A stretch of DNA of 64,000 nucleotides, from the NCBI RefSeq assembly GCF_024213555.1, contig NZ_JANAVO010000005.1, positions 1 to 64,000 on the forward strand, given 5' to 3'. Shown here one piece after another: positions 44,978-53,984 of this stretch. The notes below the pieces were generated by a model. That model was not told where the DNA came from. It saw only the letters and a program-made list of their open reading frames with translations, and did not search any database. Numbering within the stretch: position 1 is the stretch's first letter; each line of letters starts with the position of its first letter. This stretch comes from Allokutzneria sp. A3M-2-11 16 (GTDB lineage: Bacteria > Actinomycetota > Actinomycetes > Mycobacteriales > Pseudonocardiaceae). Position numbers and translations under genes: made by a program.

Positions 44978-45180
44978 GCGAGCAGTCTTCCCTCTCCCTT
45001 CACGATCGGCACACGTGAGTGGAACTCCACCCAACCCGCACTCCGCCCTTGCTCTCCACCCCCTCCCCGCAGCACCCTGAACCGGGGGCCCTTTCCCGTT
45101 TCGTACTCAAAGCCGCGAATTGGAGCGCTCTAAAGCCCGTTAAGAGTACGAAACGGGAGAACTCTGGGTAGGTCGGAGTG
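44978..45180. other. intergenic region with palindromic repeat
   Basis: A 203-bp gap between a MerR gene transcribed leftward and a MarR gene. It has the pyrimidine-rich flank and the third 63-bp element; otherwise nothing is recognised. Confidence 0.6.
45095..45157. repeat. 63-bp palindromic repeat, copy 3
   Basis: CCCGTTTCGTACTC and its complement at the ends and GAGCGCTC at the centre. The inner arms differ more from copies 1 and 2, but the length is the same. It is preceded by the typical pyrimidine-rich tract. Confidence 0.88.
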
Positions 45181-45639
45181 CTAGCGGGCGCGGAGGCGTT
45201 GGAGTTCGGCGAGGGTGCTCTCGCGGGTGGCGGCGATGAACTCGCGGAGCGCGCGGATGTGCTCGACGGGGACGTCGGCGAGGTCCTCGCGGGTGCGCGC
45301 GGCCAGGCCCGCGTAGTAGGCGTCGGCGCGGCGCAGGCCCTCCTCGGTGGGTTCGATGAGCACGCGGCGGCGGTCCTTGGGGTCGGGGACGCGGCGGACG
45401 CAGCCCGCGGCGTCGAGGCGGTCGACCATCCGGGAGGCCGCTCCGGGGCTGAGACCGACCCGCTCGGCGAGGACCCCGGGGGTGGCGGGGCCGTGGTGGT
45501 TGAGCGCGTGCAGGCAGTGCAGGTCCGAGGTGACCACGCCCATCCGGTCCGCGATCAGCGCGTTGAGCTGCACCAGGGCCACCGCCCAGTCCGGCATCGC
45601 GTCGATCACCTCGGTGATGAGCTCGTCCTTGTTCGTCAT
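45181..45639 (-). CDS. MarR family transcriptional regulator
   Basis: 152 residues. The winged helix reads PGVLAERVGLSPGAASRMVD then RLDAAGCVRRVPDPKDRR, standard MarR. It is divergent from a DHA2-type drug exporter with two similar operator-like sites between, so it is the likely repressor of that pump. Confidence 0.9.
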   Translation of the reverse strand: MTNKDELITEVIDAMPDWAVALVQLNALIADRMGVVTSDLHCLHALNHHGPATPGVLAERVGLSPGAASRMVDRLDAAGCVRRVPDPKDRRRVLIEPTEEGLRRADAYYAGLAARTREDLADVPVEHIRALREFIAATRESTLAELQRLRAR

Positions 45640-45667
45640 GTTGACACGACCCGATCGTCCAAATATG

Positions 45668-45696
45668 TTGCGTCACGCAATGTGTGCGTCATGCAA
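45668..45696. promoter_or_regulatory. MarR operator pair
   Basis: A perfect dyad TTGCGT-C-ACGCAA (45668-45680) and a second degenerate copy GTGCGTCATGCAA (45684-45696), between the divergent MarR and MFS genes. Paired sites suit a dimeric repressor covering the promoter of the pump gene. Confidence 0.72.
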
Positions 45697-45734
45697 TAAG
45701 TGTGCGGCGCCGGTCAAGTATCCCAGGAGGCTCG

Positions 45735-47039
45735 GTGGCCCTGGCGGTCATCCTGGTCGCGGCGTTCATGGACCTCATCGACGTCACGATCCTCAACGTG
45801 GTGCTCCCGGCCATCGAGGCCGACCTCGGCGCCACCCCCGCCCAGCTGCAGTGGATGGTCGGCGGCTACGCGCTCGCCCTCGCGGTCGGCCTGATCACCG
45901 GGGCCCGCCTCGGCGACCTGCTCGGGCACCGCCGGGTGTTCGTCGCCGGGCTCGCCGGGTTCGCGCTGGCCTCCGCGCTGTGCGGGCTCGCGGGCAGCGC
46001 GGGCGCCCTGATCGGGGCGCGCGTGCTCCAGGGGCTGCTCGCGGCGGTGATGATCCCCCAGGTCCTGACCCAGATCCAGCTCATGTACCCGCCGCGGCGC
46101 CGGGCCGCGCCGATGGCCGCCTTCACCGCGCTGTCCGGGCTCGCCGCCACCCTCGGCCCGATCCTCGGTCCGGCGCTGCTGGCCTGGGACCTGGGCGGGC
46201 TGGGCTGGCGGCTGGTGTTCTGGGTGAACGTGCCGATCGGACTGTTCGCCGCGGTCGCCGCCCGACGCCTGCTCCCGAAGGACCGGCCGGGAGCCGCACG
46301 GCGCCTTGACCTCGCGGGCCTGGTGCTCTCGGCGACGGGGCTGTTCCTGGTGCTCTACCCGCTCAACCACAACGGGCACTGGGAGCTGCTCGCCGCCGGA
46401 GCCGTGGTCCTGGCCGTGTTCGTCGTCCACGAACGCCGCGTCGCCGACCCGCTGGTGGACCTGTCGCTGCTGCGCGTCCGCTCCGTCTCCGGAGGACTGC
46501 TGCTCCAGCTGCTGTTCTTCGTGCCCACCATGGGGTTCTTCCTGGTGTACATGCTCCACCTGCAGAACGCGGCCGGGTTCGGCCCCACGCGGGCCGGTCT
46601 GATGATGCTGCCCTGGTCGGTCGCGGTCCCCGTGTTCGCCGGGCTCGCCGTCGCGGTGCTCATGCCCAGGATCGGCCGCGTCACCGTCCAAATAGGACTC
46701 ATCGTGCTCGCGGCCGGGTTCGCGGTCATCGCCGCGCACCCGGAGGCGGTGTGGGGCCCGATCGTCGGCGGAGCCGGGATGGGCCTGATCATCGCCCCGC
46801 TCGCCCAGCTCACCCTCGGCGAGGTGCCCGAGACCGCGGCCGGATCGGCTTCCGGGCTCTACAACACCGTCGCTCAGCTCGCCGCGTCGCTCGGGGTCGC
46901 GATCATCGGCAGCCACTACGCGAGCACCTCCTCGCTCGCCTCCTCGCTCTGGCTGGGCGTCGCGCTGCTCGCGGTCGCCTTCGCAGCCACGTTCCTCCTG
47001 CCGCGCCGCGCCCCCGCCCGAGAGGTCATCCATGCCTGA
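45735..47039 (+). CDS. MFS drug exporter (DHA2 type)
   Basis: 434 residues, about 12-14 membrane segments. The N-terminal signature LIDVTILNVVLPAIEADLGA and motif A-like RLGDLLGHRRVF are typical of the EmrB/QacA branch, together with motif C-like GLAATLGPILGPALL. It should export drugs by proton antiport. GTG at 45735 follows a perfect AGGAGG; earlier in-frame starts lie within the operator. It overlaps the SNF2 gene by 8 bases. Confidence 0.9.
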   Translation: MALAVILVAAFMDLIDVTILNVVLPAIEADLGATPAQLQWMVGGYALALAVGLITGARLGDLLGHRRVFVAGLAGFALASALCGLAGSAGALIGARVLQGLLAAVMIPQVLTQIQLMYPPRRRAAPMAAFTALSGLAATLGPILGPALLAWDLGGLGWRLVFWVNVPIGLFAAVAARRLLPKDRPGAARRLDLAGLVLSATGLFLVLYPLNHNGHWELLAAGAVVLAVFVVHERRVADPLVDLSLLRVRSVSGGLLLQLLFFVPTMGFFLVYMLHLQNAAGFGPTRAGLMMLPWSVAVPVFAGLAVAVLMPRIGRVTVQIGLIVLAAGFAVIAAHPEAVWGPIVGGAGMGLIIAPLAQLTLGEVPETAAGSASGLYNTVAQLAASLGVAIIGSHYASTSSLASSLWLGVALLAVAFAATFLLPRRAPAREVIHA

Positions 47040-48780
47040 GCAGGTCACCTATGTGCCCGCGCACGGTGCTTTCGCCTTGTGGGGAGCCGAAACCGCGGGG
47101 CGCCGCGTCACCTGCCGCCTCGCGGTCCCGCAGGGCGACCGCGTCGTGCCCGCTGACGTCGAGGTGAGCCTCGTCGAACCGGAGGCGCTGCCCGGCACCA
47201 CCGCGTCGGCGCGGGCCTGGCGCGAAGCGGTCCGGCTGGTCGAGGAAGGCGCGGGCGACGACGCCTTCGCCGAGCTGGCCGAGCACATGCCGCCCGCCGC
47301 ACACGCGATCCTCAACGCCGAGGAGACCGCGATCAGCTCGGCCGCCGCACTGCTTGACCGCTACCGTCGAGCAGCCGCGGCGCGCGCCAAGCTCGGGGCC
47401 ATCAACGCCGAGCTGCGCCCGTACCAGGTGGACGGCGTGGCCTGGCTGCACTCCGTGCCGGGCGGGGGAGTGCTCGCCGACGAGATGGGCCTTGGCAAGA
47501 CCCTCCAGGCGATCTGCCTGCTGGCCACCCGCGACGGACCGCACCTGGTGGTCTGCCCGACCTCGCTGGTCGGGAACTGGCGGCGGGAGCTCGCCCGCTT
47601 CGCGCCGGACACGCCCGTGCTCACCCACCACGGACCCAACCGGGAACTGCCCCTGCCGGTGCCGCCCCGCACGGTCGTGATCACCAGCTACAGCGTGCTC
47701 CGCTCCGACGACGAACTCGGCGCCGTCGACTGGGACACGGTCGTGCTCGACGAAGCCCAGCAGGTCAAGAACCCCGACACCCGGGCGAGCAAAGCCGCCG
47801 CGCGGCTGAGCGCGCGGCGAAGAGTGGCCATGACCGGCACCCCGGTGGAGAACCGGCTCGACGAACTGTGGGCGATCATGTCGCTGACCAACCCCGGACT
47901 GCTCGGCACGCGCGCCCGGTTCCGGCAGCGCTTCGGCACTCCCGTCGAACAACGCCGCTCCGCCACGGCCGCGGCCCGGCTCACCGCGCTGATCACGCCA
48001 CACGTGTTGCGGCGCACCAAATCCGAGGTCGCCACCGACCTGCCGCCGAAGGTGTACTCGACGATCGCGTGCACCCTCACCGGCGAACAGGCCACGCTCT
48101 ACCGCGACGCCGTCGACCGCGCCTTCACCGACGGGTTCGGTTCGGGCTTCCAACGCCGCGGCCGCGTGCTGGCGCTGCTCACCGCGCTCAAGCAGATCTG
48201 CAACCACCCGGCCCAGTACCGGCCCGACGACCTGCCGCTGACCGGGCGCTCCGGGAAGTTCGACCGCGCGACGGAAATGCTCACCGAGATCGTCGAGGAC
48301 AACGACCGGGCCCTGGTGTTCACCCAGTACCGGGCCATGGGGGAGCTGTTGGCGCGACACCTCGGCGACCAACTCGGCGGACCCGTTCCGTTCCTGCACG
48401 GCGGACTCGCCGCGACACAGCGCGACGAGCTCGTGCGCGCCTTCCAACACGACGACGACGCGCCACCGGTGCTCCTGCTGAGCCTGCGCGCCGCCGGATT
48501 CGGCCTCAACCTCACCCGCGCCGGACACGTCATGCACTACGACCGCTGGTGGAACCCGGCCGTGGAGGAACAAGCCACCGACCGCGCCCACCGCATCGGC
48601 CAGACCCGCCCGCTCACCGTGCACACCCTGGTCACCGGCGGCACCGTCGAAGACCACATCGCCCACCTGCACGAGAACAAGCGCGCGCTCGCCGACGCCG
48701 TCACCGGCGCCGAAACCGCACTGGCCGACCTGACAGACGACCAACTCCACGAAGTACTCGACCTCGGAGCCCTGAGTTGA
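47032..48780 (+). CDS. SNF2-family DEAD-like helicase
   Basis: 582 residues. SF2 motifs are LRPYQVDGVAWL, DEMGLGKTLQ (I), DEAQQVKNPDT (II), MTGTPVENRLDELW (III), LSLRAAGFGLNLT (V) and DRAHRIGQTRP (VI). Family members are often 900-1000 residues; here the N-terminal part is short. It would use ATP to move on DNA. It is followed, with a 4-base overlap, by a SWIM zinc finger gene, a common pairing. Confidence 0.9.
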   Translation: MPEQVTYVPAHGAFALWGAETAGRRVTCRLAVPQGDRVVPADVEVSLVEPEALPGTTASARAWREAVRLVEEGAGDDAFAELAEHMPPAAHAILNAEETAISSAAALLDRYRRAAAARAKLGAINAELRPYQVDGVAWLHSVPGGGVLADEMGLGKTLQAICLLATRDGPHLVVCPTSLVGNWRRELARFAPDTPVLTHHGPNRELPLPVPPRTVVITSYSVLRSDDELGAVDWDTVVLDEAQQVKNPDTRASKAAARLSARRRVAMTGTPVENRLDELWAIMSLTNPGLLGTRARFRQRFGTPVEQRRSATAAARLTALITPHVLRRTKSEVATDLPPKVYSTIACTLTGEQATLYRDAVDRAFTDGFGSGFQRRGRVLALLTALKQICNHPAQYRPDDLPLTGRSGKFDRATEMLTEIVEDNDRALVFTQYRAMGELLARHLGDQLGGPVPFLHGGLAATQRDELVRAFQHDDDAPPVLLLSLRAAGFGLNLTRAGHVMHYDRWWNPAVEEQATDRAHRIGQTRPLTVHTLVTGGTVEDHIAHLHENKRALADAVTGAETALADLTDDQLHEVLDLGALS

Positions 48781-49271
48781 CCCAACCCGAGTTCGGCGCC
48801 ACCCCCTGGGGCAGAGCATGGGTCCGCGCCGTCGAATCCACCGCGGTCACCCGGCCGAACCCGTTGCTGCCCAAGGCACGCAGCCTCGCCCGCAACAACG
48901 CAGTCACCGACCTGCACACCGAACCCGGACGCATCACCGCCACTGTCTCCGGGCACACCGTCCACATCGGACTTCCACTGTGGACACAAGCACCGCGGGG
49001 CGTCGTCGCCGACCACACCGGTGACCTCCCCGACGAGCTCGCCGACGCACTCGCGGTCGCCGTCCCGCTCGCCGAACAACACACCCACTGCGGCTGCACC
49101 GCGCGGACCCCGCACTGCGCGCACGTGCTCGCCACCCTCTACACCCTCGCCCAACGCGTCGACGAACGACCCGTGCTCGCCGTGACCCTGCGGTACCCGC
49201 TCACTGCGCCAATCGACCCGGATTGGATTCCCCTTGAGGCGATCGACGTTGCGACCTTCTACGGCGACTGA
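48777..49271 (+). CDS. SWIM zinc finger protein
   Basis: 164 residues reading FGATPWGRAWVRAVEST at the start, then CGCTARTPHCAHVLATLY, a CxC...CxH SWIM zinc motif. A TTG at 48777 overlapping the SNF2 stop (TTGA) is the only start that keeps the full N-terminus. It is probably a DNA- or protein-binding partner of the helicase. The length is shorter than many SWIM proteins, but it ends normally. Confidence 0.75.
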   Translation: MTQPEFGATPWGRAWVRAVESTAVTRPNPLLPKARSLARNNAVTDLHTEPGRITATVSGHTVHIGLPLWTQAPRGVVADHTGDLPDELADALAVAVPLAEQHTHCGCTARTPHCAHVLATLYTLAQRVDERPVLAVTLRYPLTAPIDPDWIPLEAIDVATFYGD

Positions 49272-49283
49272 AACCCTTTCGGC

Positions 49284-50432
49284 ATGTCGGCGAACATCGC
49301 GCGTTTCCGTGCCGAGATCCCCGAGGCGGCACTGGCCGACCTGCGGAGGCGGCTGACCGAGACCCGCTGGCCCGAAGCCGAGACCGTCGACGACTGGTCC
49401 CAGGGCGTGCCCCTCGGCTACCTCCGCGAACTCTGCGAGTACTGGGCCGACAAGCACGACTGGCGCGCCGCCGAGGCCCGGCTCAACTCCTTCCCCCAGT
49501 ACCGCACCGACATCGACGGGCTCGGCATCCACTTCCTGCACGTCCGCTCCCCGCACCCGGACGCGACACCCCTGCTGCTCACCCACGGCTGGCCCGGCTC
49601 GGTGTTCGAGTTCCTCAAGGTCATCGGCCCGCTGACCAACCCGGCGGACGGGGCCGACGCCTTCCACGTCGTGTGCCCCTCCCTGCCCGGCTACGGTTTC
49701 AGCGACAAGCCGTGGAAGAGCGGGTGGACCGTCCACCGCATCGCCACCGCCTGGCTCGAGCTCATGGACCGCCTCGGCTACACCCGCTTCGGCGCGCAGG
49801 GCGGGGACTGGGGCACCAGCATCACCACGAGCATCGCCCAGCAGGCGCCCCAGCGAGTCATCGGCATCCACCTCGCCCCGCCGCTCGCCCCGCCCGACCC
49901 GGCCACTCTCGACGAGCTCACCGACGCCGAACACGCCGCCATCGACGACCTCAAGCGCTCCCAGAAGACGGAGGACGGCTACTCCGTCCAGCAGGGCACC
50001 AAGCCGCAGACCCTCGGCTACGCGCTCACCGACTCCCCGGCCGGGCAGTGTGCCTGGATCTTGGAGAAGTTCCGCACCTGGACCGACTGCGACGGCGAAC
50101 CCGAACGCGCACTCACCCGCGACGAGATGCTCGACAACATCACCCTGTACTGGCTCACCGGCACCGCGGCCTCCTCAGCGCGCCTGTACTGGGAGAGCAT
50201 CGCCGAGATCCAGCGGACCTTCACCGAACCCACACCGTCCACAGTGGACGTCCCAGTGGGTGCGGCGATCTTTCCAGGGGAGATGCTGCGCCCCTCCCGG
50301 CGCTGGGCCGAACGGCGGTTCACCGACATCCGCCAGTGGAGCGAAATGCCCCGCGGCGGCCACTTCGGCGCCTTCGAGCAGCCGGAGCTCTTCGTCGACG
50401 ACGTCCGCTCCTTCTTCCGCCTTCTCCGCTGA
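49284..50432 (+). CDS. epoxide hydrolase
   Basis: 382 residues of the EHN-type epoxide hydrolases. The N-terminal EHN domain (IPEAALADLRRRLTETRWPE) precedes an alpha/beta-hydrolase core with HGWPGS (oxyanion), GAQGGDWGTS (nucleophile Asp) and the terminal His in RGGHFGAFEQPELF. It would open epoxides to diols. The gap of 12 bases after the SWIM gene may place it in the same transcript. Confidence 0.9.
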   Translation: MSANIARFRAEIPEAALADLRRRLTETRWPEAETVDDWSQGVPLGYLRELCEYWADKHDWRAAEARLNSFPQYRTDIDGLGIHFLHVRSPHPDATPLLLTHGWPGSVFEFLKVIGPLTNPADGADAFHVVCPSLPGYGFSDKPWKSGWTVHRIATAWLELMDRLGYTRFGAQGGDWGTSITTSIAQQAPQRVIGIHLAPPLAPPDPATLDELTDAEHAAIDDLKRSQKTEDGYSVQQGTKPQTLGYALTDSPAGQCAWILEKFRTWTDCDGEPERALTRDEMLDNITLYWLTGTAASSARLYWESIAEIQRTFTEPTPSTVDVPVGAAIFPGEMLRPSRRWAERRFTDIRQWSEMPRGGHFGAFEQPELFVDDVRSFFRLLR

Positions 50433-50654
50433 ACCCCGCGCGCCGCACTACCGCCCGCACTACACTCACACCCATGCGCCCCACCCCGCGCCCCCTCTCA
50501 ACGTGGGCCGGTGTGGTCCAAACCAATCCCGTTTCGTACTCATAGCGGGGAAGAGAGCGCTCTCAAATCCGGCTAAGAGTACGAAACGGGAAAAGACGGC
50601 TGCGCTCATGAGGAGGGTGGGGTGGTGGGGAGGGCTCGCCGCTGACGGGAGGGC
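50433..50654. other. intergenic region with palindromic repeat
   Basis: A 222-bp gap between the epoxide hydrolase and a convergent LysR gene. It holds the fourth 63-bp element with its pyrimidine-rich leader and a G-rich trailer. No gene seen. Confidence 0.6.
50528..50590. repeat. 63-bp palindromic repeat, copy 4
   Basis: The same terminal 14-mers and GAGCGCTC centre as the other three copies, again exactly 63 bp, between convergent genes. Confidence 0.88.
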
Positions 50655-51548
50655 CTAGCCCACGACGGGGAGAACGGCGCGGAATGCGCGGAGCAGGGGG
50701 CGGTCGTCGTCGCGGCGCCACGCCAGGGCGAGCGTGGACGGGCTCAGCCCGCGCACAGGGCGTGTGACGATCCCGTCGCGCGTCACTAGCACCGCGTTCC
50801 CCTCCGCCACCAAGCACACGCCCAGCCCCGAGGTCAACGCCTCCACCGTCTCCTCGGTCGACGCGATCTCCCCGCCGATCACCGCGGGCAGCCCGCCGCG
50901 CGCGTCCACGGCCAGCCAGTGATCGCGCGCCGGGCCGCTGGCCTTGGGCAGCGCGAGGAACGGCTCGTCCAACAGGTCGGCGAAGTCGATCTCCTCCCGC
51001 GCCGCCAGCGGATGCGTCTGCGGCAGCGCGACGAGCCGGGGCTCCACCGCGACCGGCACCCACTCGAAGCGCTCGGGCTCGGTCAACGGCAGCCACACGA
51101 ACGCCGCGTCGGTGCGCTGCCGGTCCTCCGCGTCCAGCCCGGCCGTGATGTCCTCCCAGCCGACCTGCTTCAGCACCAGGCGCACACCCGGCGCGGCCTC
51201 GGCGAAACGCGCGCGGATCGCGGGCAGCAGACCCCGGCCCAGTCCGGTGCTCATCCCGATCACGAGGGTTGCCGACGAATCCGCCGCCACTGACGCGAGC
51301 ACGTCCTCGGCGCTGCTCCACGCCGCCAGGACCTCGCACGCGGCGGGCAGCAACGCGCACCCGGCCGGGGTGAGCTGGACACCGCGGCGGCCGCGCACGA
51401 ACAACGGCGTCCGCAACTGCGCCTCCAACGCCCGGATCTGCTTGGACAGCGCGGGCTGGCTGACATAGAGCGCCTCGGCCGCCTCGGTGAAGTGCAGGTG
51501 CTCGGCGACGGCGACGAAGTAACGCAACTCCCGCAGGTGCACGTCCAT
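50655..51548 (-). CDS. LysR family transcriptional regulator
   Basis: 297 residues. The N-terminal HTH is LRYFVAVAEHLHFTEAAEAL then VSQPALSKQIRALE. An effector domain with VIGMSTGLGRGLLPAI follows. It is divergent from an SDR gene with an 83-bp gap, the classical place for a LysR target. ATG at 51548 is preferred over the one two codons upstream. Confidence 0.88.
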   Translation of the reverse strand: MDVHLRELRYFVAVAEHLHFTEAAEALYVSQPALSKQIRALEAQLRTPLFVRGRRGVQLTPAGCALLPAACEVLAAWSSAEDVLASVAADSSATLVIGMSTGLGRGLLPAIRARFAEAAPGVRLVLKQVGWEDITAGLDAEDRQRTDAAFVWLPLTEPERFEWVPVAVEPRLVALPQTHPLAAREEIDFADLLDEPFLALPKASGPARDHWLAVDARGGLPAVIGGEIASTEETVEALTSGLGVCLVAEGNAVLVTRDGIVTRPVRGLSPSTLALAWRRDDDRPLLRAFRAVLPVVG

Positions 51549-51631
51549 GCCCATTGGTTATCACGGCAGGTCTTGGACGGGAAACGTCGTTCGACCGCAC
51601 AGTTGTGCAGACCCACCGACGAGGAGGAACC

Positions 51632-52462
51632 GTGAGCAACAACAGGGTGTGGCTGGTGACCGGCGCGGGAAGCGGCTTCGGGCGCGCGATCGTCGAGGAC
51701 GCCATCGCCGCGGGCGACATCGTCGTCGCCACCGCCCGACGGCCCGAGGCGCTGGAGGACCTGGTCTCCGCGCACGTGGACCAGGTCGAAGCCCTCGCGC
51801 TGGACGTCACCGACCCCGACGCGATCGCCGCGGTCGTCGCCGACGTGCAGGCCCGCTACGGCCGGATCGACGTGCTGGTCAACAACGCCGGACGCGGACA
51901 GGTCGGCGCCGCGGAGGAAACCACGGAGGCGGAACTGCGGGCGCTGTTCGACCTGCACGTGTTCGGCCCCGCGGCCCTGGTGCGCGCGGTCCTGCCGGGC
52001 ATGCGCGCCCGGCGCGGCGGAGCGATCGTGCAGATGTCGTCGATGGGCGGCCAGGTCGCCTTCCCCGGCTTCTCCGCTTACTGCGCAACGAAATTCGCGC
52101 TGGAGGGCTTCTCCGTCGCCCTGGCCGCCGAGGTCGCGCCACTGGGCGTCAAGGTCCTGATCGTCGAGCCCGGCGCGTTCCGGACCTCCTTCTCCGGCTC
52201 CGGCCTGGTGGAGAGCGCCGAACTACCCGACTACCGCGACACCGTCGGCCCGACCCGTACGATGATCAAGAGCATCGACGGCACGCAGCCGGGTGACCCG
52301 GCCAGGGCCGCGGCGGCGATCCGCACCGCGCTCGACGCCGAGACCACGCCGCTGCGGCTGCCGCTGGGCGAGGACGCCGTCGACGCCGTGCTGGAACACC
52401 TGCGTTCGACCGGCGAGGAACTGCGGGAGTGGGAGAAGGTGGCCCGCTCCACCGCGTTCTGA
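51632..52462 (+). CDS. short-chain dehydrogenase/reductase
   Basis: 276 residues. The Rossmann loop is TGAGSGFGRAI, with DVLVNNAGRGQ, the catalytic Ser in MSSMGGQV and the YxxxK pair in YCATKFALEG. It is a classical SDR using NAD(P)H; the substrate is unknown. GTG at 51632 follows GAGGAGG. It is probably controlled by the divergent LysR. Confidence 0.88.
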   Translation: MSNNRVWLVTGAGSGFGRAIVEDAIAAGDIVVATARRPEALEDLVSAHVDQVEALALDVTDPDAIAAVVADVQARYGRIDVLVNNAGRGQVGAAEETTEAELRALFDLHVFGPAALVRAVLPGMRARRGGAIVQMSSMGGQVAFPGFSAYCATKFALEGFSVALAAEVAPLGVKVLIVEPGAFRTSFSGSGLVESAELPDYRDTVGPTRTMIKSIDGTQPGDPARAAAAIRTALDAETTPLRLPLGEDAVDAVLEHLRSTGEELREWEKVARSTAF

Positions 52463-52674
52463 GCCAACGCCGAGGTGCCTGGCGCGTCCTAGGAGAAAAG
52501 CAGGCACAACCGACGAGGTGGTGATCACGTGCTCATCGATCAGGGCCTGCCCTGGTTGTGCGCGCGAGTGGTGGGTGGCTGCGGTGCGCCACCGATGACG
52601 GGGCACCGGGGGCACCGGTGGCTCGAACGGGGACACGCGGCGGTGGCAGCGCCGAGGTCACTAGGGTTGATCAC

Positions 52675-53379
52675 GTGAAGTGGCGACGTGGTGGCTGGGA
52701 GCGGGTGCCCGCTCCGTCCTCAGCAGCAGAGACCTCCGTGGTGAACCCGCAGCGCCCGCCGACGATGAAGATCGCGGTGCCGGACCGGGTCCTGGCCCTG
52801 CAGCCGGGGGCGGTCGACCTCGACTTCGGGGTGTCCGGGGCGCGGTGGCTGATGCTCGGCGGCGGGATCTCCGGATTCGTCGCCGTGGTCTGCGCCGCCA
52901 TCCTCACCGATGGCGAGACGCACCCGTGGATCTGGTTGTGGCAGATCGTCTCCGGCGCGGCGTTCCTGTGGTTCGTCAGCAGCGCCCGCGCCTCGCTGCG
53001 CGGCCGCGGCCTGATCGTGGACCGGCGGGCGCTGTGGTGGCGGGCCGAGGGAACGCTGCACGCCGTGCCGTGGCGGGAGATCGGCGCGGTCGGGATCAGC
53101 TCCCGCCCGCTGCTGGACCGCGCCAGCGTGGTGCGCCCGGACCAGCGCATCGGCCTGGAGGTGTTCCCGGCCGACCCGGCGTTCCCGGCGCGCTACCCGC
53201 AGCTGGACCGGTGGCGGGTCGACGAGCCCCCGCCGCGCGAGGGCCTGCCCGCCACCCGGTACCGGTTCCCGTTGCCGCCCGCGGGCAGGCTGCCCGGCAA
53301 GGTCGAGGACGCGGTGCAGGACGTGGCCGCCAACGCCTGGGTCGGCCGCTACCGCATCGAGTCGCCGGTCTCGGCGTGA
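52675..53379 (+). CDS. membrane protein with PH-like domain
   Basis: 234 residues. An N-terminal cytoplasmic part is followed by two membrane segments (GGGISGFVAVVCAAILT, LWQIVSGAAFLWFVSSA) and a PH/bPH2-like C-terminus (RALWWRAEGTLHAVPWREIGAV). No family name is sure. TAGGGT lies 7 bases before the GTG start, so it is probably leaderless. Confidence 0.7.
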   Translation: MKWRRGGWERVPAPSSAAETSVVNPQRPPTMKIAVPDRVLALQPGAVDLDFGVSGARWLMLGGGISGFVAVVCAAILTDGETHPWIWLWQIVSGAAFLWFVSSARASLRGRGLIVDRRALWWRAEGTLHAVPWREIGAVGISSRPLLDRASVVRPDQRIGLEVFPADPAFPARYPQLDRWRVDEPPPREGLPATRYRFPLPPAGRLPGKVEDAVQDVAANAWVGRYRIESPVSA

Positions 53380-53398
53380 CCACCTGATCCGGAGCGGA

Positions 53399-53869
53399 TC
53401 AGCGCCCGAGCTTGTCCGCCGCCTCGCGCTGGCGGCGGGCAACCTCGTCGGTGAACCCCACGATGGCCCGCAGCGTGTCGTCGTCGTAGTCGGCGCACAG
53501 CTCGGCCACCGTGTCGAGGTAGTCCTTGAGCAGCGCGTTCGCGCCGTGCCGCCGGTCCCGGTGCACCTCGACCAGCAGCCGCCTGCGGTCCTGCGGGTGC
53601 GGGGTCCGGCGCGCGAAGCCCTTCTCCTCCAACCGGTTGATCAGCCCGGTGATCGACGCGGGCGCCAGCCCGCACCGCCGGGACAGCTCCCCGGGGGTCA
53701 GCGCGCCGCTGTTCTCCAGCAGTTCCAACGCCTTCTCCTCGACGGGGGAGAGCCCCTGCTTGTCGGCGACGGCGGAGTGGAGGGTCACCGCGGCGGCGGT
53801 GAGCCGCCTGCCCGCGGCGAGGACCTGATCTACGAGCTCGTCCCGACTGTTGGCCACGATCATGATCAT
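53399..53869 (-). CDS. MarR family transcriptional regulator
   Basis: 156 residues with the winged-helix segment TPGELSRRCGLAPASITGLI then NRLEEKGFARRTPHPQDRRR. No clear target gene is divergent from it; the nearest rightward gene is 192 bases away. A perfect 17-bp dyad lies just before its start, suggesting autoregulation. A second ATG two codons in is possible. Confidence 0.88.
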   Translation of the reverse strand: MIMIVANSRDELVDQVLAAGRRLTAAAVTLHSAVADKQGLSPVEEKALELLENSGALTPGELSRRCGLAPASITGLINRLEEKGFARRTPHPQDRRRLLVEVHRDRRHGANALLKDYLDTVAELCADYDDDTLRAIVGFTDEVARRQREAADKLGR

Positions 53870-53878
53870 ATCGACATA

Positions 53879-53895
53879 TTCGTTCGGCGAACGAA
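53879..53895. promoter_or_regulatory. MarR operator
   Basis: TTCGTTCG-G-CGAACGAA, a perfect dyad with one central base, 9 bases upstream of the MarR start. Typical size and position for a MarR dimer site. Confidence 0.7.
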
Positions 53896-53901
53896 ATTAA
53901 A

Positions 53902-53917
53902 GCGCAACCGGTTGCGC
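53902..53917. repeat. perfect 16-bp palindrome
   Basis: GCGCAACCGGTTGCGC, directly next to the MarR operator and just before the solo repeat arm. It may be an extra binding site. Confidence 0.6.
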
Positions 53918-53931
53918 GTGCGCGCGGCGCG

Positions 53932-53984
53932 GAGTTGGGGGTGGTTTGAGACGGCTTCAGGGTGGGTCGGGGGTACTTGAAGAC
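53932..53984. repeat. solo right arm of the GTCTTCAAGTAC element
   Basis: GTTGGGGGTGGTTTGAGAC, then a G-rich tract ending GGGGGTACTTGAAGAC, matches the right half of the element at 58566. No left arm lies within reach, so this is a broken or partial copy. Confidence 0.72.
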
